The notes under the pieces are model-generated. The model did not search any database. It had not been told where the DNA came from and was given only the letters and a program-made list of their open reading frames with translations. Positions 1 to 11,200 of a stretch of DNA of 64,000 nt are shown here, piece by piece; position 1 is the first letter of the stretch; the number at the start of each line of letters is the position of its first letter. Both the position numbers and the translations under genes were made by a program. Source of the stretch: Cephalotrichum gorgonifer (Eukaryota > Ascomycota > Sordariomycetes > Microascales > Microascaceae); NCBI GenBank assembly GCA_900312665.1, contig ONZQ02000011.1, forward strand, positions 1,388,459 to 1,452,458, written 5' to 3'.

Positions 1-1
1 A

Positions 2-664
2 GGAGGGGACTACGCGCTCGTGCTGCCGCCATCCTACTACGCCACTCTATTCGCGCCGGCGTCCGAGACGGTACTGCGGTACTTCAGGGAGGTGGCGGAC
101 GCGTCGCCCATCCCCATCATGATCTACAACTTCCCCGGGGCGTCGGGGGGGCTGGACCTCTCGTCCGACGACGTCACGGAGCTCGCGCGGCACCCCAACA
201 TCGTGGGGGTGAAGTTCACCTGCGGGAACACGGGGAAGCTCAACCGTGTGGCGGGGGCAACCCGGTGCGCGCCGAAGAGGCCACATGACGACGAGGAAGT
301 GCCCGAGTTCCTCGTCCTCGCCGGGTCGGCGGACTTTACCATCCAGGCCGGGGTGGCGGGCGGCCACGGGATCCTGGCGGGACTGGGGAACATCGCGCCG
401 AGGGCGTGCGTGAGGACGCTGGAGCTCTTCCGCGCGGGGAGTCTCGAGGAGGCGCGCGACATGCAGGCGGTGCTCTCGCATGGGGACTGGGCGGCGATAC
501 AGGGAGGCGTGGTGGGGGTCAAGGCGGGCATGGAGGCGTGGCTCGGCTACGGGGGTTATGCGCGGAGTCCACTGCCCCGCCCGACGAGGGAGCAGGCGGA
601 GAGGTGGAAGGAGGGGTTCCGTCGCCTCGTCATGCTGGAGAAGGGGCTTCGGATGGGAGCTTAG
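2..664 (+). CDS. DapA/HOGA-family class I aldolase, C-terminal part (5' truncated by window edge)
   Basis: The open frame runs from the window edge (frame starting at base 2) to TAG at 662-664; the true start lies outside. The visible 220 or so residues match the second half of dihydrodipicolinate synthase/4-hydroxy-2-oxoglutarate aldolase-type TIM barrels. The edge reads GGDYALVLPPSYY, then comes IMIYNFPG (the family's catalytic tyrosine region), then IVGVKFTCGN, whose lysine is the expected Schiff-base residue, then a glycine-rich strand (VAGGHGILAGLGNIAPRA). Fungal members cleave or condense 2-oxo acids such as 4-hydroxy-2-oxoglutarate or the 3-deoxy-hexulosonate of galacturonate catabolism; which substrate applies cannot be read here. 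No intron is seen in the visible part. The family call is solid, the substrate open. Confidence 0.88.
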   Translation, partial: GGDYALVLPPSYYATLFAPASETVLRYFREVADASPIPIMIYNFPGASGGLDLSSDDVTELARHPNIVGVKFTCGNTGKLNRVAGATRCAPKRPHDDEEVPEFLVLAGSADFTIQAGVAGGHGILAGLGNIAPRACVRTLELFRAGSLEEARDMQAVLSHGDWAAIQGGVVGVKAGMEAWLGYGGYARSPLPRPTREQAERWKEGFRRLVMLEKGLRMGA

Positions 665-720
665 GCCCTGGTGCCTGGCTTTCAAGTTTGTCCCTGAGTA
701 GATGCTTCTGCCGCCGCGGG

Positions 721-762
721 GTTGGGGGTTGGGGGTTGGGGGTTTGGGGGGGGGGGGGGGGG
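721..762 (+). repeat. G-rich tract ending in G17, potential quadruplex
   Basis: Three runs of five G separated by TT (724-728, 731-735, 738-742) are followed by an uninterrupted run of 17 G (746-762). It sits about 60 bases after the aldolase stop codon, on the coding strand, so it would be in the 3' UTR or terminator of that gene. The length of the G17 run is liable to sequencing error. Confidence 0.7.
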
Positions 763-1333
763 TAGCCCACGATGACGCCTCGGGGTCGCGTTCCTCCTTT
801 CTTGCCAGGCGTCTTGATAGATCCTTTCTCAAGGGTCCTCTTGACAAACGCGGGTGATCTCCTCCCTCCTATCTCCTGGGCTGTCTTGAGGAACACGAGT
901 TGTCTTGTTTTCTCTCTCTTTCTCACGGTTTGCCTGGAGATTCCCCCCCATCCGGGCGTGCCGAAACATTTCCTCCCTTCCGTGTCTTATCGCGGACCCT
1001 ATCTCAGAGTCTTAGATGTCTAAAAGGGGGGTGCGATTAACGTGGACGGCGTTTTCTTAGAGGGTCGGTAGTTATGAGTTTGTCTCTCCTCTGCGGTCGG
1101 CCGTACAACCATTGTTGCCATCAGTTTGTTTTCCTTCATTGCTCTCTCTGCGCACGTTCCTATGTTCAGCTAGACAGGCGTCACCCAAACATCTAGGTGT
1201 TCATTGGCTTCTCCCTGTCTCGACGTTATAAATATCCCCATGCTTATAGCGGTGTTTGCCCTGTCACCGAGGTCTCTCTTCCTGGGCCTTTGGTCGATGA
1301 CCCGCTTTACGATACGGAATAAACAAAGAAAAA

Positions 1334-1757
1334 ATGGCGATCAGACTGACACCAATGTCTAGGCCCATCTTGGAAGACCACACTTATAGTCCGCGACAAA
1401 GTAAGTATGATCAAGCTTCTCGCGGAGGTCCTTCCTTGCAAGCGGCTTTGTTTTCGTCGTTTGGCTCCGACGAACACCCGCGATCGTTCGTTCTGTATGC
1501 TGCTTTCGCCTCCACTACTCGTAACCCCACCGTCCTATGACGTGGTTTGTTCACTAATACGGGTAGGCCGGGAAGGCGACCGGCCGCTCCGATGCTGGTG
1601 GAGACAAGGCAAGAAACATGGTCCATTCGCTATACGAAGGGGCAAGAATAATATCAACACAAATACGAGCACAAGAGCTAAACTAGAGGCGAGGGACTTC
1701 CTACGACGCTACCATCATAAGATCATAAGTAGTACGAAAAAAGAAAAAAAAAAGTAG
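1334..1757 (+). CDS. Weak candidate small two-exon gene, 85 aa, unrecognised
   Basis: A TATA-like element lies at 1227-1233, about 107 nt upstream of an ATG in good context (AAAAAATGG, ATG at 1334). Exon 1 (1334-1400) ends at a strong donor, GTAAGT at 1401. The best acceptor is a TAG ending at 1566, preceded by CTAAT. Joining the two keeps the frame and gives 85 residues ending at TAG 1755-1757. The product is very basic, ends in a lysine-rich run, and has no signal peptide or motif I know. The poly-A-like end of the frame argues that exon 2 may be untranslated. Treat it as a transcript hypothesis only. Confidence 0.18.
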
Positions 1758-3034
1758 CACGCCACAGAGGGATCCTTCCGTCCCGGAGAGAACTGAAACC
1801 GGACGGCGTGTAAACTAACCATGCGATCGGAGCTAACTTGGGACCTCGGCGACTGAGGCGGAGTGTGGTGTAGTGGCAACAACGGACCAGGAGTAGTCGT
1901 AAAGACACACACTTGACTATCACAGCATATATCAAACCACATTGAGGTAGCCTGGTGGCTGCCGTAGGATGGCTGGACGGAGGTTGCGAGCACTTTGACG
2001 AGGCCGAGTTACGAGGACAACAAGATGAAGAAAAAAAATCGTAGTCAAGTGCTTTAGATCAGAGACAGATGGGTTCCAGCCCCAAGATGTGAGGCCATAA
2101 TTGGAGGGTGACTATTAATAACACGCAATTGAGCCTGGTTTCTCTCTCTCACTCTCGCTTCGCCTCGTTCTCGTAATGAGAGGGGTGGGTGTGTGCGGCG
2201 GGCGGGTGAAATGGGGTAACCCGTTTTTCGGTCAAGTATCCTCGGAGAATATTACCATCCGAAAATTGTCTTCAGTCGGCTAGGCGGCTCATTCTGGATG
2301 ATTTAGCGGCTAGGCAGGGGAATGTGGTCGTCTCATCTTGTGAGGCGAGGCAACAAGTCAAGTACCTGGTCGGCTGGCCAAAAGGGGTAAAATCCTTGGG
2401 CTTGGGGGGCTAAAAAAATATCACGTGGCGTCTTGCTCTTACTCGCTTGTATGCGTCCTCGTACCTGTAACTGTACAAGTAAGCAAGACTGCGAGCATGA
2501 GTGATAATACTCCGAACCCGGTTATCGTACGAGTTTGAGAGGGTATGGGACCTGTTGAAATACCCTCAGCGATAGACAAGTATGTACTACTTATATTAAG
2601 GTACGCTTACCCGTAATACGGGTTGTTATTCTCTGTACCTCCACCCCTGAACACAAGCTTACCCCTGCCAAGCCTCCTTACCGTCGAGTCGTGATTGGTC
2701 GCTCGCCAGCATGGCACGGGACACACCTCAAGCAAGATTAACTATTACCCTCTTCGTCACCCTCGCTCCTTCTTTCCCTTGTCTTTTTCGGGTCATAACT
2801 TGCATTCTCTATCAACCCCAGTACGAGCACGAAGATTACTTATAGGTGGCTGGAGCGGAAACCTCCGCCCACCGCCCATCGCTCCTTTTCGGAGAGACCA
2901 AAGATTACGATCGCTTTTTAAAGAGGTACAGGTGCACGTCCCCGGCCATCCTCGTAGGTAAGAGTAAGAATGGAAGTAGAGGAGGTACTCATAAGTTCCC
3001 CTGCACAGATGAATGACAAGACAGTTGATCATTT

Positions 3035-3080
3035 GGGAAGGGGGAAGGGGGGTGGGGTGGAAGGGGGGGGTGGAAAGGGG
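3035..3080 (+). repeat. Second G-rich tract
   Basis: A 46-base stretch almost entirely of G with occasional A or T holds more than four G-runs of three or longer, including runs of six and eight. It lies in an intergenic region with no gene assigned on either side. Confidence 0.6.
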
Positions 3081-5920
3081 TTCCCCGCAGGCGGAGGAAT
3101 ACACAAGAACTGCCCGTTCCTTCCTTCTCTTGCTGATCCACTTCCCTGTTCCTTCCACGGATCCTAATATCGCGGACCAGCACAGCCGCCTGGCCTGCCT
3201 TTGACCCCTAAAAATTGGTACTCCTACTCCTACTCCTGTTCCCGCGGCGCCGTTCTCGTGCGAGTGCAAGAATGCCAAGACGAACTGGGTCGGATCATGG
3301 ATGCCGTCTCGTGCTCTTGGTGCACGAGAGCATACTTGTACACGCCCAATAATAGCCCAACCTTGCGCGAACGGCGGCGGTCAGGGCACCAACCACCCTG
3401 TCCCACTCGGGACTCGGGCTTGACGTCCAACTCTAACGCGAAAGAAGGCCAGCGAAGCGAGACTCTGCACGTCACTCTAGGATCTACGCTGCCAAGATCA
3501 GAAGGAGAGATCCTGGGGCCGCCTTGAACCTGTCTCTTGCCATCAGATCGACACTCAAATCAGGCCTTGGACCGCTCATCATTGTCGCATCCAAATACTC
3601 ACACGTAGGCGAAGGCGTAGGCGCATGCACGCAACGTTCTTCGGCGTCATCTTCTCGAGTCCTTGTGGCCACGGATATGCCGGCAGCCTTAAAAGGGGGG
3701 CTGGCTCTTGAGGAGGCATTGACTCCGCACTTGTACTCGTTGAACACGAAGAGCGTAATTTCCATTTCGAGGTACTCGTACGTGCCAGTTGTATTAATCC
3801 GGGGTACTCACTTTGTGTACTCAATACCTCGAGCCCTCTTCTTCCACCCGCATTGCGACCCCCACAACCCACGGCGTCAGGGTTTTTTGGACCGATTTTT
3901 TCCCGTTGTTAGGCCGGCCAGATTGCTCTTAAGTCCCAAAGGAAAAAGTCAGAAGCCCGTGCATGAGCCTGGGTGGGCTCTTTTGTCGCCCCCAGTCTTA
4001 CGTACTAAGGTTGTATGCTGACTGCGAGAGACCTGGGTACGGAGAACAAACTTGTTTGCACGATTCTTTCGCCCCGCCTCCCCCTTTGTTATACATACGA
4101 GTATATTCGTACCTGCAAGCGGTGTCTCCATCAGCTCGCTCTAGCTTCGCGCCGTCGAGGCGGCTGCCGTACCTGCAGCTTCCCGCTGGACAGTTACCTC
4201 ATCGCTCCATATTAATCGACGGGGATTTACCAGGTTTGACAAGGGCTTCCCTGCGCGCGACCGAGTGGAATTGTTCATTTATTTTCGTTGACAGTTACTA
4301 GTTGTTCCCAGGAATACGAGCATTCGTATGGAGAAAACGAGTCCAGACACAGGTGTACCTAGGATCTACTTTGTGCAGTTTGTGAAGGAAGTATACAAGC
4401 GAAACGCGAGGGGATTCGGGCCGCATTGGATTGGACGGTGCTTGTAAATACAAGTACTCCGATGATCGTGAGGACGGTGAGTGGAGATGCATGCCCCCCC
4501 TCGTTGGCCTCTTTAATTTGCGAGGAGGGTTGTCAGCCAACCGACGACGTGGGTTGGCCAGCTTGAAACAGACGGCGGCCAGTAAACCGAGAAGAGAAGG
4601 AGCATACATGAACTAGTGCCAGGTGATCCAACCAGATCCGTCCATTGGGGAGGACCAACACGAGTACATCAGACGGAGTACCTGAATGTACCCCTGAGCT
4701 AGCGCAGGGGATGCACTTCACCAATCCACCCCACCCCCAATCATATCCAAATTAAGAGCCTCGGCCCCACACATCCAAGTCCACCTCCTCCACTTGTACA
4801 CCCACAACATGCCCAACTCCTGTCTGTTTGTCTGACACTCACCATTTTCGTGGATTTGGTTGGCTGCGGTCGACTTTCTCCGGTCTGGGCATCTTGAACA
4901 CCCTACGCGCTGAGAGGGTACGGCGCTGAATGAATACCATTGTGAAAGATGCCACCGGCGCAGATAGAAACAGGGGCAAGGTCAGCCAACAGCGACTAGT
5001 ACGGCGACTCCTTTCGGCTCGTTAGGCGAGAACCAGGGTAAAATATGAGGGAAATTTGGCGGCGCAAACCAGGGAAAAGATCAAGGGGAACGTACAAACG
5101 AACAGGGGGAGACAAGCAAAGGGGTACTCACTCGCAGTTACTCGTGCAAGCAGGTACGAGTACACCGACGGGGGGGGTTGGCGGAGGGTGATATCCAGCC
5201 TTCGATCCACCTACAACCCTACCTCAGACATGCCATGTTGTCGTCAGCACCAGGACAGGTACCCCGAGAACTATTGGCAACCGGCCCGTGCTGGCGCCGT
5301 CTTGCACCAAAAGAGGACGAGGTACACCGTGTATCCTTCCTACTACGGAGTAGCGCCCCCAATGAACCTTGCGGTCGGGGGTGGGAAATGTACGAGGTAC
5401 TCTCGTATGCCCAGGATCCCTGTCTCCACCCCAACTCCGCCACTGCCCGGTTTGTGTCTGACAGTCCACTCCTCTCGCAGGGCTGGTGTGGGTGCTCTCG
5501 GTCTCCTAGACGATGGGTCGCATTGCCAATTACAGGGTACGAGGATGGGCAATCAATGGCAGCGCCGTTGGCCCTCCTTGGCTCATGCGCCGAAGGCGAG
5601 CGCAGCGGACCCATAAAAGTAACGCTCCATTGGCTCCCTGACCGCATCCTCCACGTTTAATAATAGAAGCCCAAGATCCCACCGCGCTGTTCAGGTCCTC
5701 TTCCTTTCTTCACCTCCCTACCTTACTCTTCCCCACCTTCATTTTGCTATTTCATAGCGTTCATTCGTTTTGAAGAGGAAGGAAAGGACTCACTCACGAG
5801 AAGATCCCACTCTTCTCACGACTCTCGTTTAAACAAAAACGGTCCCTTGTGACCCGTCATCTGCATTCTATCTTTCTGTGTATTGTTTGCCTCTTATTCT
5901 AATCCAGGTATACCTTCAAG

Positions 5921-8245
5921 ATGAAGATCACACGCGCCATCACCCTGGCGGTCCTCGCCCTCGCGAACCAGGTCTCGGCCGCCGTCCCCGTCACCGGTGC
6001 CACCAGCGGTATCCGCGGCGGCAACATCCCCGCTCGTCAGAACATCAACGACCTGTTCAATGCCGGCGGTCCCGCCTGGACCCTGTACATCAGGGCCCTC
6101 TCGGCCTTCATGGCCGTCGACCCCAACGATCCCGAGTCCTTCTTCCAGATCTCTGGTATCCACGGACGCCCCGTCATCGCCTGGGACTCCAATGACCAGC
6201 CCAAGATGCAGATGGGATACTGCCCTCACTCCGTACGTTTTGAGGCCCAACCGGCTTTTCCGGGCACGAAAATGGGGCAGTGAGTCTAACAATCGCAATA
6301 GGAGAACATCTTCCTGCCGTGGCACCGTCCCTACCTCGCCCTCTTCGAACAGGTCCTCGTGGACCACGCCATCGAGATCGCCGCCGAGTACTCCGACCCA
6401 GCCTACAAGGCTGCCGCCGAGACCCTCCGTCTGCCCTTCTGGGACTGGGCCGAGGACGCTACCGTCCCCGCCTTCGCTGGCACCCCCCAGATCCAGGTCA
6501 CCGGCAAGGACGGCCGCCCTCAGACGATCGCGAACCCGCTGTACAGCTATACCTTCCCCCAGGAGGCTGTTCAGGGCAAGTTCGGCCGCATCGTCGCCGG
6601 TGACCGTGATCAGACGCGCACCGTCAGGTGTACGCCCTCAGAGGCCAACGCTCGCCTGGCTGAGGTCAACCTGAAGGGCATGGTTGTAAGTACTCGCCCT
6701 GTTAAAGACATCCTATGCATTACAAGAAGAAGTGGCCAGGACGTGGTGGTGATCATATTCCGGGTACTGACATCCATTATAGTACAGCGCCTTCACCAGG
6801 TCGACCACCTTCGAGAACGTCGGCTCCATGGGCAGCAAGAACGTCATCACCTCGTTCGAGCAGCCTCACAACTCCGTCCACATGCGCGCTGGTTGCGGTA
6901 GCCACTTCGCCTACACCCAGGAGGGTGCCTTCGACCCCCTGTTGTAAGTTAACAGCCAAACCAGGCCTACCTGCCGTCCGGATGTGTCTCCCTGACTAAC
7001 AACGCGCGCCACAGCATGCTTCACCACGCCAACGTCGATCGCCTCTGGGCCCTGTGGGAGGAGCTGTACCCCAGCCAGAAGGTCCTGAACCCTGCCTACC
7101 AGTCCTCCGGCACCTTCGCCATCGCTCCTGGCACCCGGCTTGACGCCAAGTCCGCGCTCCTGCCCTTCTTCGGCCCTGGCCAGGTCCCCCAGACCTCCGA
7201 GAACGTCATCGATGTCACCCGCTTCGGCTACACCTACGCCGACCTCCCCACCGGCGGTAGCGCCGAGGAGCGTCGTCGCCAGGTCTCGAGCATCGTCAAC
7301 AAGATGTACGGCCCTGACAGCGACCGCCCCGACCCCGTTGAGCCTTCCGAGTCCGCGAAGGCCCCCACCACTACCAGCGCCCCCCCCTCGAGCAGCGCCG
7401 CCGCTTCTTCTTCGACCGCCGCCTCGTCTTCTGTGCCTTCGATCATCCTTCCCGGCGACGGCTCCGAGGAGTCTGCTACCGACGTCGTGACCACCGCTTC
7501 CGCCTCGGCTTCCGCCACCGCCTCGGCCACCGCGTCCTCTACCGAGGACTCCGACTCGGGCGCTACCACTGCCTCGGCTTCTGCTTCCGCCACGGCCACT
7601 GCCACGAGCTCTTCCGGCTCCGTCCCCACTGTTCCTTCGCTGCCCGAGCTTCCTGGTGGTGACTACGGTGATGAGGGTGACTACGGCCACCCCGCCCCTG
7701 CCCCGACCGACTACGCTGAGGGTGTTCCTGACCTGGACTACGACATCGACATCCCCATTGAGTACTTCATCCACATCAAGGTCAAGGCTGACAACATCCC
7801 CACTCCCTGCGAGATGAACGTCTACCTCGGCGAGAAGCTCGCTGGTTCCTTCGCCATCCTCACTGCTCCTCCCTCCGGCTACATCGAGGGCGCGCTCCCC
7901 ATCCGTCGTGTCCTCGGCATCTTCGGTCTCCTCAAGGGTCTCCTCACCGACTTCTTCCAGGATGGCAAGGTCGCCGACCCCGTCGAGGTCGTCAAGGACA
8001 ACCTCACCGTCGAGTTCGTCGCCGGCGACGGCAAGGTCATTGCCCACCAGCTCGTCGACTCCGAGTACGAGATCAACGTCGAGGACGTCGACGTCACCCC
8101 CGCCAAGCGCCCCGACGAGCTCCCCTCGTACGGCACTCCCCGCTCGACCCCCGTCCAGGCCAAGCCCGCCCCCGCGAGGCCCGGCAACTGCCACTCCCGC
8201 CGCGCCCTCCCCGGCGACCTCCCCGGCGTCTCTCTCCGCATTTAA
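5921..8245 (+). CDS. Secreted tyrosinase (type 3 copper) with C-terminal domain, 4 exons
   Basis: Oxidises monophenols and o-diphenols to quinones, as in melanin formation. Exons 5921-6232, 6302-6685, 6783-6943 and 7015-8245 give 695 aa; introns of 69, 97 and 71 nt have GTACGT or GTAAGT donors. A signal peptide ends near A20. CuA ligands are H81 (GIHG), H103 and H112 (FLPWHRPYL). C101-P-H103 is the arrangement that forms the Cys-His thioether in Neurospora tyrosinase. CuB lies in PHNSVH (H261, H265) and MLHHANVDRLW. The GYTYADL motif closes the catalytic core. A Ser/Ala/Thr-rich linker (about 7370-7630) follows, then a C-terminal domain resembling the tyrosinase lid that is removed on activation. 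Many fungal tyrosinases with this domain lack a signal peptide, so the combination is notable. It stands alone, with several kb of non-coding DNA on each side. Confidence 0.95.
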
Positions 8246-11200
8246 GAGTCGTCTCCTTCTGGAGATGCGGCGTAGTTGGAAACCCAGCTTCGTGTTTGGA
8301 GATGTGAAGTAGTTTCAAGACTTGGTACCCCCTTATTTCGTTTGTGTTGAGCTTGATGTGTGGAGTGATGGATTTGCTAGACGGTGGATATATCATGGGT
8401 TGCCCATCTTAATCTTCCGTGCGATATGCTGTTTTGTCTAATAATACCTGGAATTTCATTTATACCTGTTTATACTTATGAATGCTGCTCTTTATTGTTC
8501 TCTTGAACCATTGCTCTATTCGTCGACTTTCGTGTGTGACTGTTGGTTGTTATGTGCTTGACTTAAGTGAGTGTGGATGTCGTTTTGGTACAAGGGGGGA
8601 GAAGTGAAGCTCTGGACCTGCCTGTCTGTTGAGAGCTGCCGATGAGCCCCAACCACTCTGTCAGGGTATACTGCCTGCCAAAGCCTCCGTTCGGAGATAA
8701 TCGCGGACCTGCAAAGCTCACCATAGCCCGTCTAACCAACATGTCAGGTGTCCCCTCATCCACTAGGCCATGAGCTCCCCCACACAGACTTTGCACCAGG
8801 ACATTGTTCGTTTCACCACTTCCTCTGTGCCATCCACTTTATTGCACCGCTTGCCGGTCGCTATTGCCAGACTGCATAACCTGATCACGGGACCAGTTGT
8901 ATATCTGACCTTGCTGCACTCCCTACAGGTATCCTGGAAGATTCCTAAGTGGCACATTGAATGGTTCTCTGGTGGCTGTGATGCAGCTCTCTCTTGGTTC
9001 GGTTCTGATGCTATTCCCTGATCGTGAAACTTGCCCAACTGGAGGCGTGGGCTAGACAATACACTTCAGCGCGGGCAAGAGGGGTTATATAAAGAGACTG
9101 GTATACAAAGAAGCAGGCAAGCAAGCAAGTATATTATGTTTCTTCTAGACTCTTCAGGACATTGCGGCTGCTCCCTGGATGGACAAAGAGCCCGTAGAGG
9201 CAGGTCCACAGCCAGTAGGAGACACAATGGAGACATGGAGACCATTGGAATAAAGAGCGAGCAATGGGATTAAAAGTAACAGTTCGATATACTTTGTTAT
9301 CTCCTCTTCATGCGAAAAACAATAGATGGATGAATACACTCGGCCGTTTCTCATTCATGCAACTATCAAGTCCTGGGCGAGAACTGACCTCACGAGAGAA
9401 AGGAAGATAGACACAAAGCGCGAAGCACCTTTGCTTCGTTTGAACCTCATTAGTAGGTTCACAGCGCCGTCTCGAGCCTTCCTCAGCAACTAAAGGCTCC
9501 CAGTCGGGACCGGCAACAAGACCAGCAACGCAAACGGTATTCTGTAGAGAGTCAGAGTCCCGGCCATCCTGGAGATTGGTTGGCATTGCAGCGAGTGTGT
9601 AGCGCGTATCGAAACGAGACTGTGCGGTCCTTCAAACTGAGCCGACGAGTTAAAGTAAGGCGGCGAAAAATAAATCCTTGGAATCAACTACTGGCAGTCG
9701 AGAAATACCCGGCCTCCCTAACGCAGCGCTGGTATGTTCCTTGAAATTCCCGGGCCACACACACACCGACAGGTCAATCGGCGGAGCATAACGGCGGAGA
9801 GGGTGGGTGTCCAGACGGGCCGGTAAAGTTTGGCTCCCCCACGGAGCCTGCAGGAGGACTGAGGCCCGGCCCAACCTTTTTTCCTCTCGTAATAAGCTTC
9901 ACCGCATTGGATGGGGCGGCCGGGTATCGCGGTGCAGGACGCTGTGTCACATTGATCAAACATCCGAGAGGGCCAAAGAGCGTTGAAGAACAGACGAATG
10001 GCGATAAAAAAAAGACGGCGATGTGGTGGGATAAGACAACGATTAGCATTCGGTGAGTGGCATCGATCGTGGTTTATGAGGGCTATCTGAGGGCCATCTC
10101 CTGGAGATCTCGATCCGGTTATTTAACCCCGAACCCATCGAAATGGGAACCTGGGACCAGTCTGTTGGTAATCACCAATTTGGGTCCCCATTCGCAACCC
10201 GTCGCACCTTAACATCGTGAGTCGAGTGGACCAGTCTGTAAGTAGTTTAGTACCTGCCGTAGCCCTGCCGGGTCGGAAGACAGGGCAATGCTGAGATGAG
10301 AGCTTCACGATGCCCGGTCGACATGAAAAGGTGGAGCACAGACGCTGGTCTGCACGAATCACCACTCTTGAATTTTGGGGTGCAAGGGGTCTCGGTCGTA
10401 TGCGGAGTTTCGGGGAAGGAGGACTGGTGATGTGTGGTTCAGCACTAGAAGGCAGAATTTGATTGCCCAGCACTCTCGGGGGCGATTAGTTCCGAGGGGT
10501 GTGGGACGTTGGGATGAGTGCGACTCGTCTCCGCAGAAGTACGAGGAGGGCGCTCAGGGCGCAGGAAGTAGGAAGCAGGAAACTGGATGGAAGAGGGAGG
10601 AGGGCAGCTAAATTATGTATTACGTTAAAAGTATCACGTTGTACACACCAAAAGCAGCAATTGCCCATGCTTTCATTGGATGCGCCTTCCCTTCCATCTC
10701 GGTCAGGCTCGTCCCCTATCTATTAGCTGGGTATCCGCTAGGTGCGGAGTACTTCAAAGGAACTCCGATATGACGAGGACCCTATTACTAGTGCACCACG
10801 CTTTCTGAACGCTTGGCTCCACAAAGTACACTACGTCATACTGGCTTAATAGGTCCCTCTCGAGTACTGCCCCGCAGGGGGAACACTTACCTATTGATGC
10901 ACCCATCTTATCTCCTCGTGCTCCCACTGGTGCGCTCCCTGGTAGGTAGTGCTGCGCGCGCAGCCGAACACTTCGAGACATTGCGGACCGGCCTCTGCGA
11001 CTTGTCTGCACCCCTTTCCTCAACCGTTTTGCAAGGTCCCTCGAGGCTATGGATCTTGTACCGTCCTACTAGTGGTACTGGTGGAACACGGGTGGATATC
11101 AAGTTGCAGAAGACGGGGAATCGCATGCATCTTGTCCGTAATGCCAATGCAACATGCGCCTCCCTCCCATCTCCCCACATTCCCTATCTGGCGTCTAGCC

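Larger units (their letters stand above)
665..5920. other. 5.2-kb gene-poor region upstream of the tyrosinase gene
   Basis: No conserved protein is visible on either strand; the reading frames here are short and compositionally random. It begins with a G-rich tract (721-762) just after the aldolase stop. It contains a TATA-like box at 1227 followed by a weak two-exon candidate (1334-1757), a second G-rich tract (3035-3080), and many GAGTAC/GTACTC words. The last 250 bases before the tyrosinase ATG are CT-rich, as expected for a fungal promoter and leader. Confidence 0.6.

Noticed and set aside
47..847. 266-codon open frame antisense to the aldolase
   Set aside because: It mirrors a GC-rich coding strand, has low-complexity Arg/Pro composition and no motif; the plus-strand frame is a clear aldolase.
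5056..5660. Several overlapping frames of 140-190 codons before the tyrosinase gene
   Set aside because: Three frames are open at once in a locally stop-poor stretch, none with a motif or splice support; more likely chance.
6911..8194. 427-codon antisense frame over the tyrosinase C-terminal half
   Set aside because: A Gly/Val/Asp-rich shadow of the C-ending codons and Ser/Ala linker of tyrosinase; no independent signal.
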